Source of the DNA: Silurus meridionalis
Taxonomy: Eukaryota; Chordata; Actinopteri; Siluriformes; Siluridae
Length of the DNA stretch: 64,000 bases
Assembly: GCF_014805685.1 (NCBI RefSeq)
Contig: NC_060893.1
Span: 12,211,773 to 12,275,772 of the forward strand
Direction: 5' to 3'
Part shown: positions 37,921 to 51,276 of the stretch, piece after piece
How positions within the stretch are numbered: the first letter of the stretch is position 1
Layout: every line of letters starts with the position of its first letter
Translations under genes and position numbers: made by a program
The notes under the pieces: generated by a model
The model's database searches: none
Seen by the model: the letters and a program-made list of their open reading frames with translations, nothing else
Told to the model about the DNA's origin: nothing

Positions 37921-39891
37921 ACTTAGCTATTAGGATTCTCCCAAATAACTTGTTATTGCTTTACCCCTGACCTTAATAAAACATTGATGCTGAAGACTTT
38001 TTTCATGAATTAACATTTCTACATATAAAAGAAACAGTGAGCAGCACTATACAAGTCTGTACATATATTTTTATTTAAGAGATTATTAAGTATTAGAACA
38101 AACACATTGACATATAAACCTATGGTTTGCCCTGCAGTCAGAAATATCAGAACTGCGATTATTGAAAGTGAATCGAATTGTAATTGAATATTAATTTAAC
38201 TTCTGACTGTCAGATTTGAAAATAAAGTTACTGTATAATGATTACACAGCCGCATGTGATATGAGAGTGTTGTCTAATTCATATGCCCGGTTATGACACT
38301 GATCTACAAATGAAATGGCACATGATAGCTGATATGAAACAGTTTAATTTAAGAAATAAGCAAGTCATTACATTTTATCCTTTGTCCTCTTGATGAACCA
38401 TTTACAGTGACCTAGGCTTAGAGCACATCTTGACTCCACATTGCTTAAATTAGACTGTCACTAGTGTGTTTGTTTTGTGGACAGCACTGGGAATGTCACA
38501 CCCTGGCAGTAATAACTGCCTAACAATTATCAATGAAAGCAACTAATAATAAACTGTCAAGTCTAAAAACCAAGCTCTGGAACAGAAAAAACACTTTTCT
38601 GCTCAACCATCTTTCTGCTTTTAAAATGCTTTAATGCTTGTAATCAATAATCATGTTATTATAGTAAGAAACAGTTCTTTCATTTCTTTAATTACAAAGA
38701 ACTGTATTCCATGCTTTAGTAATCAGGCAAATATTTAATATTTATATAACACGGACACTTATCAATAACTGCATGGAATAGATCAACACCATTTTAACCC
38801 TGAAAGCCATTGAACATTGTTTGTAATAGCTGAGCTCTTGGTGAAAAACATTACAGCTCTTGCTCAAACTTGGGCAATGTGGTGAGAATAGAGGGAGCAG
38901 AGATAAGAATCTTTCAATGACATGTTCCATTCTGTTGGACAAAATGGAGTGTGTATTCCGAATAAAAAAAAAAGGTTTTGTTTAACAATAATCGTTTAAA
39001 AAGCTTATGAAATAAGTCCTCTTTTTAAAAGAATAGGTTTTACTGTTTCTCAAAGTTAGGGGTTCTTAAACAGGAAAGCCATTTGTTGTATGTGTTGTCA
39101 CAGGGAAAAAGAAAAATAACTCTTATGAGTTCTAGATAAAATTTATATTTAAACATACATTTGAAAATGGACATTTAATTTTTTTAAAGCGCATAAAAAG
39201 CACAAAAGTGTTGTTCTCACATAGTTAATCTTAAAAACAATTCAAATATAAACAATTCAGTTTAGAATCACATACCAATTGTATAATCGTCTGCTATTTA
39301 GCTTGAAACATATTTAAAAAAGAAGATTTCAATTCTGAACTTTCCAGAACTACATGTAGAAATTGTCCAAAGTTTTCACAGGCCACCACATATTTGTGTG
39401 TATTACTTAAGCTAGTGCCTCTATGATGTATACAGAAGACAGAAAATAACTGTCATTTACTCAAAGTGAGTTAGTGTTAAGAATGAAACAGAAATGTAAG
39501 GTGTCAACTCTAGGGAATCAAGCTCTAGTTCTGTACTGAGACATCTCTGTTTGCCAGTTCTGATAAGATGGCATAGTGCTGACTCCAACTCTCTCTTGCC
39601 GACTTTACACCCAAAATGAGCACAAACTGTCAATTAACCTTTATAACTATAAACAAGGACAGCTATTATATGCAGAAAACATTTAGGAGAAAATGTATAA
39701 ATTGCCACACAAAGATCCTGTGGTAGACATTGTGCCTTACTGACTAAGAGTCATCCATCAAACGTTCATCCGTCCATTCCAGTAATTAGTTGCCATCTTG
39801 CCATCGTATTCCCTATTTTAGAATATAATGGAAAAGAAATGATGCTATTAGGCAGATGAAAAAAATATCTTGACATTTGGACTAATACATA

Positions 39892-41445
39892 CAGGGAGTG
39901 CAGAATTATTAGGCAAATGAGTATTTTGACCACATCATCCTCGTTATGCATGTTGTCTTACTCCAAGCTGTATAGGCTGGAAACCCTACTACCAATTAAG
40001 CATATTAGGTGATGTGCATCTCTGTAATGAGAAGGGGTGTGGTCTAATGACATCAACACCCTATATCAGGTGTGCATAATTATTAGGCAACTTCCTTTCC
40101 TTTGGCAAAATGGGTCAAAAGAAGGACTTGACAGGCTCAGAAAAGTCAAAAATAGTGAGATATATTGCAGAGGATGCAGCAGTCTTAAAATAGCCAAGCT
40201 TCTGAGCGTGATCATCGAACAATCAAGCGTTTCATTCAAAATAGTCGACAGGGTCGCAAGAAGCGTGTGGAAAAACCAAGGCGCAAAATAACTGCCCGTG
40301 AACTGAGAAAAGTCAAGCGTGCAGCTGCCAAGATGCCACTTGCCACCAGTTTGGCCATATTTCAGAGCTGCAACATCACTGAGTGCCCAAAAGCACAAGG
40401 TGTGCAATACTCAGAGACATGGCCAAGGTAAGAAAGGCAGAAAGTCGACCACCACTGAACAAGACACACAAGCTGAAACGTCAAGACTGGGCCAAGAAAT
40501 ATCTCAAGACTGATTTTTCTAAGGTTTTATGGACTGATGAAATGAGAGTGAGTCTTGATGGGCCAGATGGATGGGCCCGTGGCTGGATTGGTAAAGGGCA
40601 GAGAGCTCCAGTCCGACTCAGACGCCAGCAAGGTGGAGGTGGAGTACTGGTTTGGGCTGGTATCATCAAAGATGAGCTTGTGGGGCCTTTTCGGGTTGAG
40701 GATGGAGTCAAGCTGAACTCCCAGTCCTACTGCCAGTTTCTGGAAGACACCTTCTTCAAGCAGTGGTACAGGAAGAAGTCTGCATCCTTCAAGAAAAACA
40801 TGATTTTCATGCAGGACAATGCTCCATCACACACGCCCAAGTACTCCACAGCGTGGCTGGCAAGAAAGGGTATAAAAGAAGAAAATCTAATGATATGGCC
40901 TCCTTGTTCACCTGATCTGAACCCCATTGAGAACCTGTGGTCCATCATCAAATGTGCGATTTACAAGGAGGGAAAACAGTACACCTCTCTGAACAGTGTC
41001 TGGGAGGCTGTGGTTGCTGCTGCACGCAATGTTGATGGTGAACAGATCAAAACACTGACAGAATCCATGGATGGCAGGCTTTTGAGTGTCCTTGCAAAGA
41101 AAGGTGGCTATATTGGTCACTGATTTGTTTTTGTTTGGTTTTGAATGTCAGACATGTATATTTGTGAATGTTGAGATGTTATATTGGTTTCACTGGTAAA
41201 AATAAATAATTGAAATGGGTATGAATTTGTTTTTGTTGTTGCCTAATAATTATGCACAGTAATAGTCACCTGCACACACAGATATCCCCTAAAATAGCTA
41301 AAACTAAAACTACTTCCAAAAATATTCAGCTTTGATATTAATGAGTTTTTTGTGTTCATTGAGAACATGGTTGTTGTTCAAATTAAATCCTCAAATAAAA
41401 TTAATCCTCAAAAATACAACTTGCCTAATAATTCTGCACTCCCTG
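39892..41445 (+). mobile_element. Tc1/mariner-like transposon, DD37E spacing, non-autonomous by frameshift
   Basis: The element is flanked by TA on both sides (39890-39891 and 41446-41447) and starts CAGGGAGTGC with the exact inverted complement at the far end. The outer terminal match is 25 bp. A related motif (GCATAATTATTAGGCAA) recurs at 40072-40092 and inverted at 41238-41258, so each end carries two direct repeats about 200 bp apart, an IR/DR arrangement typical of several Tc1 groups. The body encodes a transposase on the plus strand. Total length of 1554 bp is normal for a Tc1 element. The intact target duplication and well-matched ends suggest a fairly young insertion. Confidence 0.93.
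40110..41123 (+). pseudogene. Tc1-like transposase with N-terminal frameshifts, intact catalytic domain
   Basis: The likely start is the ATG at 40110 (MGQKKDLTGSEKSKI). The frame then changes three times: near 40172 (continuing as GCSSLKIAKLL), near 40205 (continuing as RDHRTIKRF) and near 40380. It returns to the first frame, as three single-base deletions would produce. From 40383 a 246-aa stretch is open to the stop at 41121. It holds the RNase-H-like triad: D in LWTDE (residue 52), D in MQDNAPSH (145) and E in [10 protein letters not shown] (183). There are 37 residues between the second D and E. The helix-turn-helix DNA-binding part is the broken part, so the protein cannot be made in one piece. 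Confidence 0.85.
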
Positions 41446-41670
41446 TAATAAACCTTTAATTGGAAGACTATTGAAAAAAATACATTTACTGTAGTGATAA
41501 GAGTTAGTTCATAGATGGTATAATAGTTAAGCATAGAAGAAAGCAAAATGCTGGTATTTGCAATAAGTCACAGCATATTAGCTTTGCATATCATGTTTAC
41601 GCAAGGACAGCTGTTACTTAATTTCCAGCACATTATAGACATCCATATTACTTTGTGGTGTGTTCCCATA

Positions 41671-41690
41671 AACACACACAGACACACACA

Positions 41691-41748
<58 letters not shown>
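41671..41748. repeat. (CA)n microsatellite
   Basis: Two CAGACACACA units, then pure CA. It lies about 225 bp beyond the DD37E transposon. Confidence 0.96.
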
Positions 41749-42022
41749 ATTACGTAGATCATTAAAGACATGAATGAGCTCTTAATGTTCCTCTACCATA
41801 CAGCTGTCAAAAACACAGCGGGATTAAACTCAGTCTGTTTTTTTTCTACAGAAATATAAAAAAAATGATTTACTATAATGATTTACTGTCTCCCCGGCAG
41901 TAGCAGCGATATGAATTAGTGAGTACATTTGTTTCAGTTCGCTGATCCAATTCCTTAGGACAGCAAGAAAATATGTATCCAAACCCTCCTTGCATTGATG
42001 AAATGTTGACGGAGGGATCATT

Positions 42023-42043
42023 GGTGTGTGTGTGTGTGTCTGT

Positions 42044-42080
<37 letters not shown>
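42023..42080. repeat. (TG)n microsatellite
   Basis: A TG run with two TC interruptions. Confidence 0.96.
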
Positions 42081-42081
<1 letters not shown>

Positions 42082-42432
42082 ATGAATAGAAACAATAATA
42101 GACATGTTCTTGTTTAAATCCATTTTCGATTAAACTGATGTAATGTACATATTTTATCTTTCAGCAGCTGAATAAAAGCATAAAAATAGAAAAAGTGTCA
42201 CTATCCTTTGCTATGCTTTCAACCCCCCTCTCCTTTCTTTCTATTTCCCAGTAGTGATTTTTCTGTAGCAGCAGAGGGCAAGTGCATGTTAAAGAGAGGT
42301 CAAGGGCATGTTGAGTAGAAAAGCTTCTGCTTTAAAATAACAAATGTACCGTCATCTGTACCATTGGGGAGTCATTAAAAATAATATACTCTGGCTTTGT
42401 GCTAGGTTAGGGACTTGCCTCCACTTCACTCT

Positions 42433-42435
<3 letters not shown>

Positions 42436-42479
<44 letters not shown>
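42436..42479. repeat. (CT)n microsatellite
   Basis: A pure CT run. Confidence 0.96.
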
Positions 42480-42483
<4 letters not shown>

Positions 42484-42484
42484 G

Positions 42485-42710
42485 TGACCGCCGGTGATTA
42501 TCACAGTGGCAGTGTTCCAGCCATATGGACTCAGGCTGATCTGGGCGCAGCTCTAATACCTGGGTGGTTAATTAGGGGGCTGAATATTGGGCGACTGCAT
42601 GCTGATCTGAACTCCCTCCAGATTCAGCCACACCAAGAGCCCTTTTAAGTGGCACAAGGCCTCCAGGGACAGGGCCGAAATGGAGGGCTAATTATTTGAG
42701 ATAACACTGA
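42485..42710. promoter_or_regulatory. candidate conserved non-coding element
   Basis: Directly follows the CT microsatellite. Contains CCGCCGGTGATTATCACAG, GTGGTTAATTAGGGGG and GGGCTAATTATTTGAG (three homeodomain-type cores). Confidence 0.4.
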
Positions 42711-43529
42711 ATAGGGAAAGGAGGATTGTGCATTTGAAAGGAAGGCAGACACCAAAAGAGAGAAAGCATGAGAGTTAGCAGTAAAGGTCAATGGTTTCTC
42801 ATTTTCATGTAGAGTGTCAGCATCCTGTTATGCCTTTTTAAATGAGTGACAACAGATTGTGGGTTTTTTATAAACAGATTCACAGTGGCTTGGTCTATCT
42901 AACAAATGGATCTGCATTGATAGCAGATCTCTTTGCCCAATCTGTTTTCATTAGAAAGTACCCTGATTAATACAATTTATTTAAATGCACAATGCATGTG
43001 CAGTAAATTTAACAAAATTATTATTTTATTATTAACAATATAAATTGATAAATTTTATCAAAATTTGCGCTGTTGATGGTTTTATTCTTTCTTGCAGGCT
43101 TGTGTGATCAGTGTAATGAGCAGCAGACACCAAAAAGTTTCCACCAGTGATTATTCAGTCCTTTGTTTACATCCCAGTCTAAGGTCAAACACAGCAAACG
43201 ATCTTTGTAAAGGTATTGAGTGCTAACCAAATGTGGTTTCCAGTTGCCTTTCATGTCCTGTAACATCCTCCCTGCACGTGTCAGCCATAGTAAGCACAAA
43301 TAGGCAAAGTGACTGATATGGAGTTACTACTGGTGATTTATAGCAATCCTCTCAAAGTACTGAATAATACCAAATCACATTCATGACTAAACTATAGCAC
43401 CAAAGTACAGAAAAAATTTGTGTAGAGTGCGAATTGGAATCGGCATGTTAGTGCCTGCACAGCTTCTCTCGTGTTCGCTTTGAAATTGACATTCAGCCGT
43501 CGCTGTATCTTGAGAAACTGCAAACTGTC

Positions 43530-43666
43530 TAACACAGTTATATGATTACTGCTGTGTCTAGAGAAATTGTACATACTTTAATACAGTTATAGGAGGTCTT
43601 AAGCTCGCCGGCGCTAAGAGAGGCTTATGTTTCTAGAAGCACAGCAGTAATCCTATAACTGTGTTA
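43530..43666. repeat. inverted repeat with extra partial copies, about 37-bp arms
   Basis: AACACAGTTATATGATTACT at 43531-43550 continues as GCTGTGTCTAGA and is mirrored by 43629-43666 (TTCTAGAAGCACAGCAGTAA onward) with few differences. A third partial copy, AATACAGTTATAGGA, lies at about 43580, and a fourth, weaker inverted one runs from about 43675 to 43715. The centre holds a GC-rich GCTCGCCGGCGC. It is probably a degenerate non-autonomous DNA transposon. Confidence 0.6.
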
Positions 43667-44019
43667 AACTATACCGCTTAAGGCACAGCAAGCAGTCAGC
43701 TCATAACCATGTTAAACTATATTCAGTTTCTTCACCACCACACACACATCTCCCACCACATTAGGTTTTGGGCTTAGCTTTCTTCAATCACACCCACTGA
43801 ATTGTTTCTCACGATGCTAAAACTCACGAGTTTACTTCTATGGTCTATATGTTTATGCTAAAAGTGTAACATTTATGCTCGTGTAAAAGAAAAACACCTG
43901 CATAATACCAGCCATCATTTACTTAATGAAAAGGAAAAGTATTTATAATAAAAATGAAACATTGTGAATGTCATTTCCTTCATCTCTTTAATTGACAAAC
44001 AAACAGTGATGGATGCAAA

Positions 44020-44320
44020 TTTGCCTGAGCAAACTGTAAATAACAGCCATCATTCAGTAAACAGTCACCAATCTGGACATTTAGTCAGGAGTGCAGACAA
44101 GGCCTGGGAGTGCCAGCTTGGCTGGGCACGGCTCATTGGTTTTGGTGCTGCCCGGGTAAAGGCCTGGCAGCAGTGCACCCATCAGTGTGATTGAGAATCA
44201 GTGCCACAGCACCACTCAATTTATATCCAGAGACAGTGAGGGACCTCCTGTTATCTTCCCTTGATTAATGCCAGACTGATAATTAGCTGTGTTTAGCTGC
44301 AGTCCTGTCTGATATTACAG
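44020..44320. promoter_or_regulatory. candidate conserved non-coding element
   Basis: Contains GGCACGGCTCATTGG, GATTAATGCCAGACTG and GATAATTAGCTGTG. Not repetitive and not coding. Confidence 0.38.
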
Positions 44321-44790
44321 AGAGAGATATTGGTATACTTGATACATTTTTGCACTCCATATTACTGGGATTCCCTATTGTGATTTGCTCATTTTCATGA
44401 TACGCACTTGGCAAAGATGTACAAATGTATGTCCCTGATGCAGAATATAGCATCTACCCAGGGTTTTGGCAGCGACTGAAATGATATGCTTGGATTGTTT
44501 GTTCTCATTTTCAGCGATATCTGATATCCAGCCAATCAAAAAAGAAAGGCAATGCAAAGGCAGACACTGAGAACTGTAAAAAAGCATTCTGAATCCTGAA
44601 TTCTTATGATCAGTTTAAACTCTTGTAGTTATCGAGACTTTTATAATAATAATCCCAAAGACAGAAATAATGAAAGAACAATCTAAGAGAGGTAATTGGT
44701 AAGCAAGTCAATTACTTTTCGTAAGCTGTTTTATTAAAACAACCTTGACAACTGTATCCATTCATTTCCTTATTTAATTCTTTTCCTAGA

Positions 44791-44824
44791 CTGCCTGTCT
44801 GTCTGCCTGTCTGTCTGTCTGTCT
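44791..44824. repeat. (CTGT)n tetranucleotide repeat
   Basis: Short run of CTGT units with two CTGC variants. Confidence 0.9.
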
Positions 44825-45065
44825 TTCAGCAAAGGATGCAGGAAAGCACTAGGTGATGGAGGAAGACCATGGAGGATCCATTTCCATGCACCATATGGAA
44901 ACTCTGTTGTGTGTACAATGGAGGTGTGTGGTAATAGTGACCTGAGCCATATGTGTTTTAGAGAATTACAAACACTACAGAGCTGTGTGGTTTCCTAACA
45001 CACAACATATGGAGGTCAAGTCTGAGTTGTTGGATTTAAAAAAACAACAAAAAAAAACTCCTACT

Positions 45066-45066
<1 letters not shown>

Positions 45067-45115
<49 letters not shown>
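45067..45115. repeat. (AC)n microsatellite
   Basis: Pure AC repeats. Confidence 0.96.
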
Positions 45116-45117
<2 letters not shown>

Positions 45118-45409
45118 AAACACAAATAGTAGCCAGCTCACCCTACATCCAGTCAATGAATCTCAAGGGATTGCTCTAATGAATTGCTCTATTGACACAC
45201 TCCATGGTTTGCTTCATTAGTGAAGATGGGAGCTCGTTCACAGTAAGGGGAACAGAGCAGTACTGAGCTTTTTGTTATAGTTTTTTTTTTTCTCTTTATG
45301 TCACATTATTATTCTGCCTTCCTCTTATTTATTATAGGATACAATTTTTCTGTAGAATGTTGTTACTGAGGCATGCAATGACTCACATTATAATGTGGAC
45401 GTGTAAACT

Positions 45410-45925
45410 CGCCAGTCACTTTAATAGCAACACCTGTACCCCTGCTCATTCATGCAATTATCCAATTTTGTGGCAGCTGTACAATGCATAAAATCATGCA
45501 GATACAATAACGCACTTCAGTTAATGTTTATATAAAGCATCAGAATGGGGAAAATGTGATCTCTGTGACTTTGACTTTGGCATTGTATATAGTACAGAAC
45601 TGTTGGGTTAGTGTATTTTAGAAACTACTAAACTCCTGGGATAACACACATTTCTGAATGAGGAAATGTCTTGTTAATAAGAGTGATAGAGATAAGACAA
45701 TAGCCAGACTAGTTCAAGCTGATGGGAAGTCTACAGTAACTCATACAGGCATCTACCTGAAAGTTCAACATCTTTGTGGGTCCACCGATGCTTTTATAAT
45801 CACACTCAAAAACATCTGTGGACCCACAAAGATGTTGAACTTTCAGGTAGATGTGCCACAACAGTATAAGACCACATCCAATTTCCTTGCTGCCAACCAA
45901 CAACAGGAATCTGTAGGCACTAGAA
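45410..45925 (+). mobile_element. decayed Tc1-like transposon relic
   Basis: The left part resembles a fish Tc1 5' end (CAGTCACTTTAATAGCAACA, then CTGCTCATTCATGCAATTAT). An ATG-proximal transposase remnant follows: GAATGGGGAAAATGTGATCT around 45543, and the frame fragment KTIARLVQADGKSTVTH at about 45691-45741. Homology then stops at a palindromic insert (45750-45853) and resumes weakly (ACCACATCC, AACAGGAATCT) before fading. The 3' end is missing. Identification rests on recall of repeat sequence, not on a search. Confidence 0.6.
45750..45853. repeat. perfect 36-bp-arm hairpin (possible MITE or fold-back repeat)
   Basis: The left arm 45750-45785 and right arm 45818-45853 are perfect inverted complements, with a 32-nt loop (45786-45817). 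Pairing continues imperfectly into the loop (CGATGCTTTT against AAAAACATCT) and, with a two-base gap, outward to GGC/GCC. It interrupts the Tc1 relic between GTAACTCATACAG and CCACAACAGTATAAG. No clear target duplication is visible. Confidence 0.85.
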
Positions 45926-45929
45926 TCAA

Positions 45930-46332
45930 AGAGCTGAAAAAAAAGACAATCAATCTTCAGCTGTTCTCATTCAATGAATCATCATAAACAATCATAAATG
46001 AGGTCATTAACCTTTATCTATACATCAAGTTGAAATAACCAGTGAGTTTGTGTGAAATCAGCTATACGTTAAACACATCTGTGTGCTTCAGCGGGGAGTA
46101 AACTGACAGCCACTCTCACCACCCCACTGTGGTTGTCAGACGGTTGCGATATTAAAAAGCAGCTGGATGGGGACGCACACGCCCGTGTGTGCTGAAGCCA
46201 CTCAACATTTATGCAGCTAGGCTGAGTGGGGAGTTTGATGCTGGAGATGCTACAGTACGCTTGTCATTTACAGGCCTGCACATTAACATTGGCCATGCTC
46301 CTCCTGGAGCTACTGTCACTCATTCGCCATTA

Positions 46333-46396
<64 letters not shown>

Positions 46397-46914
46397 GGAG
46401 TGTTCCACATGTGAAAGATGTCTCTTTTACTACAAACAGTGAGAAGAACTGAGTCACAGTCAGCGATGGCAAGAGGAGGCACTACAGATTCAGTGCGTTT
46501 CCGTTCCGCTCAAGTGATGGCTGTACTAAACATGCTGGGTGCTTAGAGAAGATCAGTGCCTCTGACTACACATTAACACTCCACAGGAGAGTGTTTTCTG
46601 TGGAAGCAAGATTCTGGGAACACCAAGATAAATGGATGATTCATGTCATTGTTTTCTTTCATTTCTCTGATATTGCTTTGCATTCACCTTCCTTTCAGGT
46701 GTCAGTCTCACTGCTGAATGGCTACATGATCCGGAAAATCTGCAATTAATCATGAATGAATATGAAGTAGAAAAAAAATGCTAAGATACCTTAATAGAAA
46801 GTTTAAACAGGTTCGTATCCCTACCTTAATCTATATTCTTTGATCATTGTTTCAAAAAGCAAAGTGCAAAAGATATAAATATACAAATATACAATATCAG
46901 AGATGTGAACACTG

Positions 46915-46915
<1 letters not shown>
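45930..46915. other. non-coding stretch
   Basis: One CA microsatellite; nothing else recognised. Confidence 0.65.
46334..46394. repeat. (CA)n microsatellite
   Basis: Pure CA repeats. Confidence 0.96.

Positions 46916-46917
<2 letters not shown>

Positions 46918-46969
<52 letters not shown>
46918..46969. repeat. (TA)n microsatellite, left flank of the DD34E transposon
   Basis: A TA run that abuts the terminal inverted repeat directly. Confidence 0.96.
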
Positions 46970-48820
<1,851 letters not shown>

Positions 48821-49619
48821 GTGCTTTGGAATGGCTTGATATCTATCCCAGGGTGGGTCACTGCCTTACTCTCAGTATACCCAGGAAAGACTCCAGATCT
48901 ATTGCAGCCAAGTCTTTCCTTAACAGACCTACAGGATCAGGTCTGTGCTCACGTTACCACAGTTCTTTACAGTTATGTCTTAAACTTTTTGACATAAATG
49001 CCAGAGTAGGTGAGAACATGCATAGTTGCTAATGGGAGTTGGCCTAATGCTTTCCCCACACATTTCCCATCAGTATCTAATGATTTTAATGGTTAAAAGA
49101 AACCATTAAGCTAAATCCCATTAGGAATGATTTTTTTCAGCAGAGAATCTTTAATTAATTAATGTTTACTCGTGCCTTGGAGCCATTAGGGTTCATATAG
49201 TATAAAGCCTACATTTACGTAATGCACTACCTAAAGGGCATACAAGCCGAATATGGTAACAACTAGTGATCATTGGAGTTTGAGTGTCCCTTAGATGGCA
49301 CTGTTTCTGGTGGCCTTTTGTAATGTGCAATACAGTGTAGCTATGTTGCTAACCACAGTGCTAGCATAATGCATTTTCCCACAGCATTGCTGCTCTTAAA
49401 GGTTAAAGTAGGCTTCCCTCTGCTCTAGTCCTCATTACTACATGAGTGCTAGCATTGACATTTTTTGGAAAGGTCACAGACACTTTCATGTGCTCAGCTT
49501 CATGTTTACTTTAAATGTAAGTAAAGGCCAGGGAGCAGCTGGCCAGGGGGCCAAAGGAGCCAGTGGAGATCAAGGTGAGTCACTGGGGTTTATTTTAACG
49601 ACTCCGTTTGACAAAACTA

Positions 49620-49682
<63 letters not shown>

Positions 49683-49711
49683 TCTCTCTATCTCTCTCTC
49701 ACACTCACACA

Positions 49712-49769
<58 letters not shown>
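49620..49769. repeat. (CT)n(AC)n(TC)n(AC)n compound microsatellite
   Basis: The CT-then-AC pattern occurs twice in a row, as if the compound unit was duplicated. Confidence 0.95.
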
Positions 49770-49772
<3 letters not shown>

Positions 49773-50819
49773 TTTTTCATAGTGGCTCATAGGAAGAATC
49801 TTATTGTGAGGGGAGTGAGTGATTTCTGTATTGAAGATGAGAGCTCAATACAGATGGATTGGGGGATGGTTGTTCTCTTATTCTTCTCTGTATGGCACAG
49901 TTTTTGTAATATACCTCAAGTAGTGCACACCATTCACAGACTGTCAGTTCATTCTCTATAACTCACTGGAAAATCCAAAAGTGTCTCCCTTTTGAATTTT
50001 TAATAAAACCTATTTGTTCAATGTTCCTGCAGGGAGATGAGATTTCGGTCTCCAAAAGCATGCCACATAGCGCCTTCCTCAATCCTCTCTTAAGGGTGGA
50101 CACCAAATCACTGTGTAGTGTGACCGCAGTTTGAATCTTAAGCACATTTATGCTAAATCCAGCCTCATTTCACAGGTATATTAAAATAGCACTCACACCT
50201 CTTTAGAGGGAAAGAGAGACAGATGGAGAAAAGAAGGATGTCATCAGAGTCCAGTTTCGGCAGTGCTATGCAAGAATAGGTGGGAGAAGGATTAAAGAAA
50301 GAGAATAAGCATACTGCACAGCACAGACTAGGTCAGGAACCTAATTTCACACTGACATTAAGGGCAATTTGGCCTTGGAAATATTTCGTCAAGCCTCTAT
50401 TCAGTTGAAGAGTATAAAGCTATAAGTCTGCATTTTCTGAATATGAGATAGACAGTCTGAACCACGGTCATTTGAAGTGGATATAAATGGCGGTACTTAT
50501 GTGCTGCAAGAGGTTGAGAAGAAGCGAGGTGGATCATAAAAGGAAGCGTGCACACAAGAGAGGGAAAAAAACATTCGTTGAAGAGAGTGATTGTAATGTC
50601 AGTAGGAAAAGTACAGAGGGAATTGAACATCTATGAAACTTTTTTTGCACCTTACTGTTAAGCTATCATCTAATGCCGCATGTCAAAATCTGCAACAGTT
50701 TGTCTAGAAGTGAACAACTGAGTAACTCGCTTAAAAAAACACCCATTTAACATCTGAGAGAGGTGTGTGAAAGGCCCTGATGGCACTCTATGGATTATTG
50801 ATTTTTTATTCCCTTCCTG

Positions 50820-51050
50820 CCCAGAAGGGGCTCCATTTGAACAGCACCATTACCTCCATAACGATTAGAGAGCAAAAGTTAATTATGTAATTATGAAGGC
50901 AATAAGTGGCACGTGTGTGCTTGGCTGTGCCGGTGAACGCTTTAAACATTATCTCCAGCGTGCACGTCCCGGCAGACGGGGTGAGAGGAAGAGATTAGAG
51001 CAGCCGAGAAGAAACAGACGGAGAAACCATTAACTAATCACAACAATTTC
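50820..51050. promoter_or_regulatory. candidate conserved non-coding element
   Basis: Contains AAGTTAATTATGTAATTATG (paired homeodomain cores), GGCACGTGTGTG (E-box) and ACCATTAACTAATCAC. Confidence 0.42.
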
Positions 51051-51209
51051 CCTCTATTACATTCACCAGTGCCTTTACACAGAGAGCACACAAACACACA
51101 TGCACACACAGGCAGCTTGTGTAAATACAAGTGATAGACAGCAGACTGGAGAATCACACACATCTTCACACACTAAAACTATTACAGGATAGAGAAATGC
51201 ATACAGTAA

Positions 51210-51210
<1 letters not shown>

Positions 51211-51271
<61 letters not shown>
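51211..51271. repeat. (CA)n microsatellite
   Basis: Pure CA repeats followed by a short TATATA. Confidence 0.96.

Positions 51272-51276
<5 letters not shown>

Larger units (their letters stand above)
32485..39889. other. non-coding stretch
   Basis: No supported exon. The CCTTT repeat, the 37.8 kb duplication and the 34 kb island are the only structured parts. Confidence 0.65.
41450..45405. other. non-coding stretch between transposons
   Basis: Microsatellites, the 43.5 kb inverted repeat and two candidate regulatory islands; no gene seen. Confidence 0.65.
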
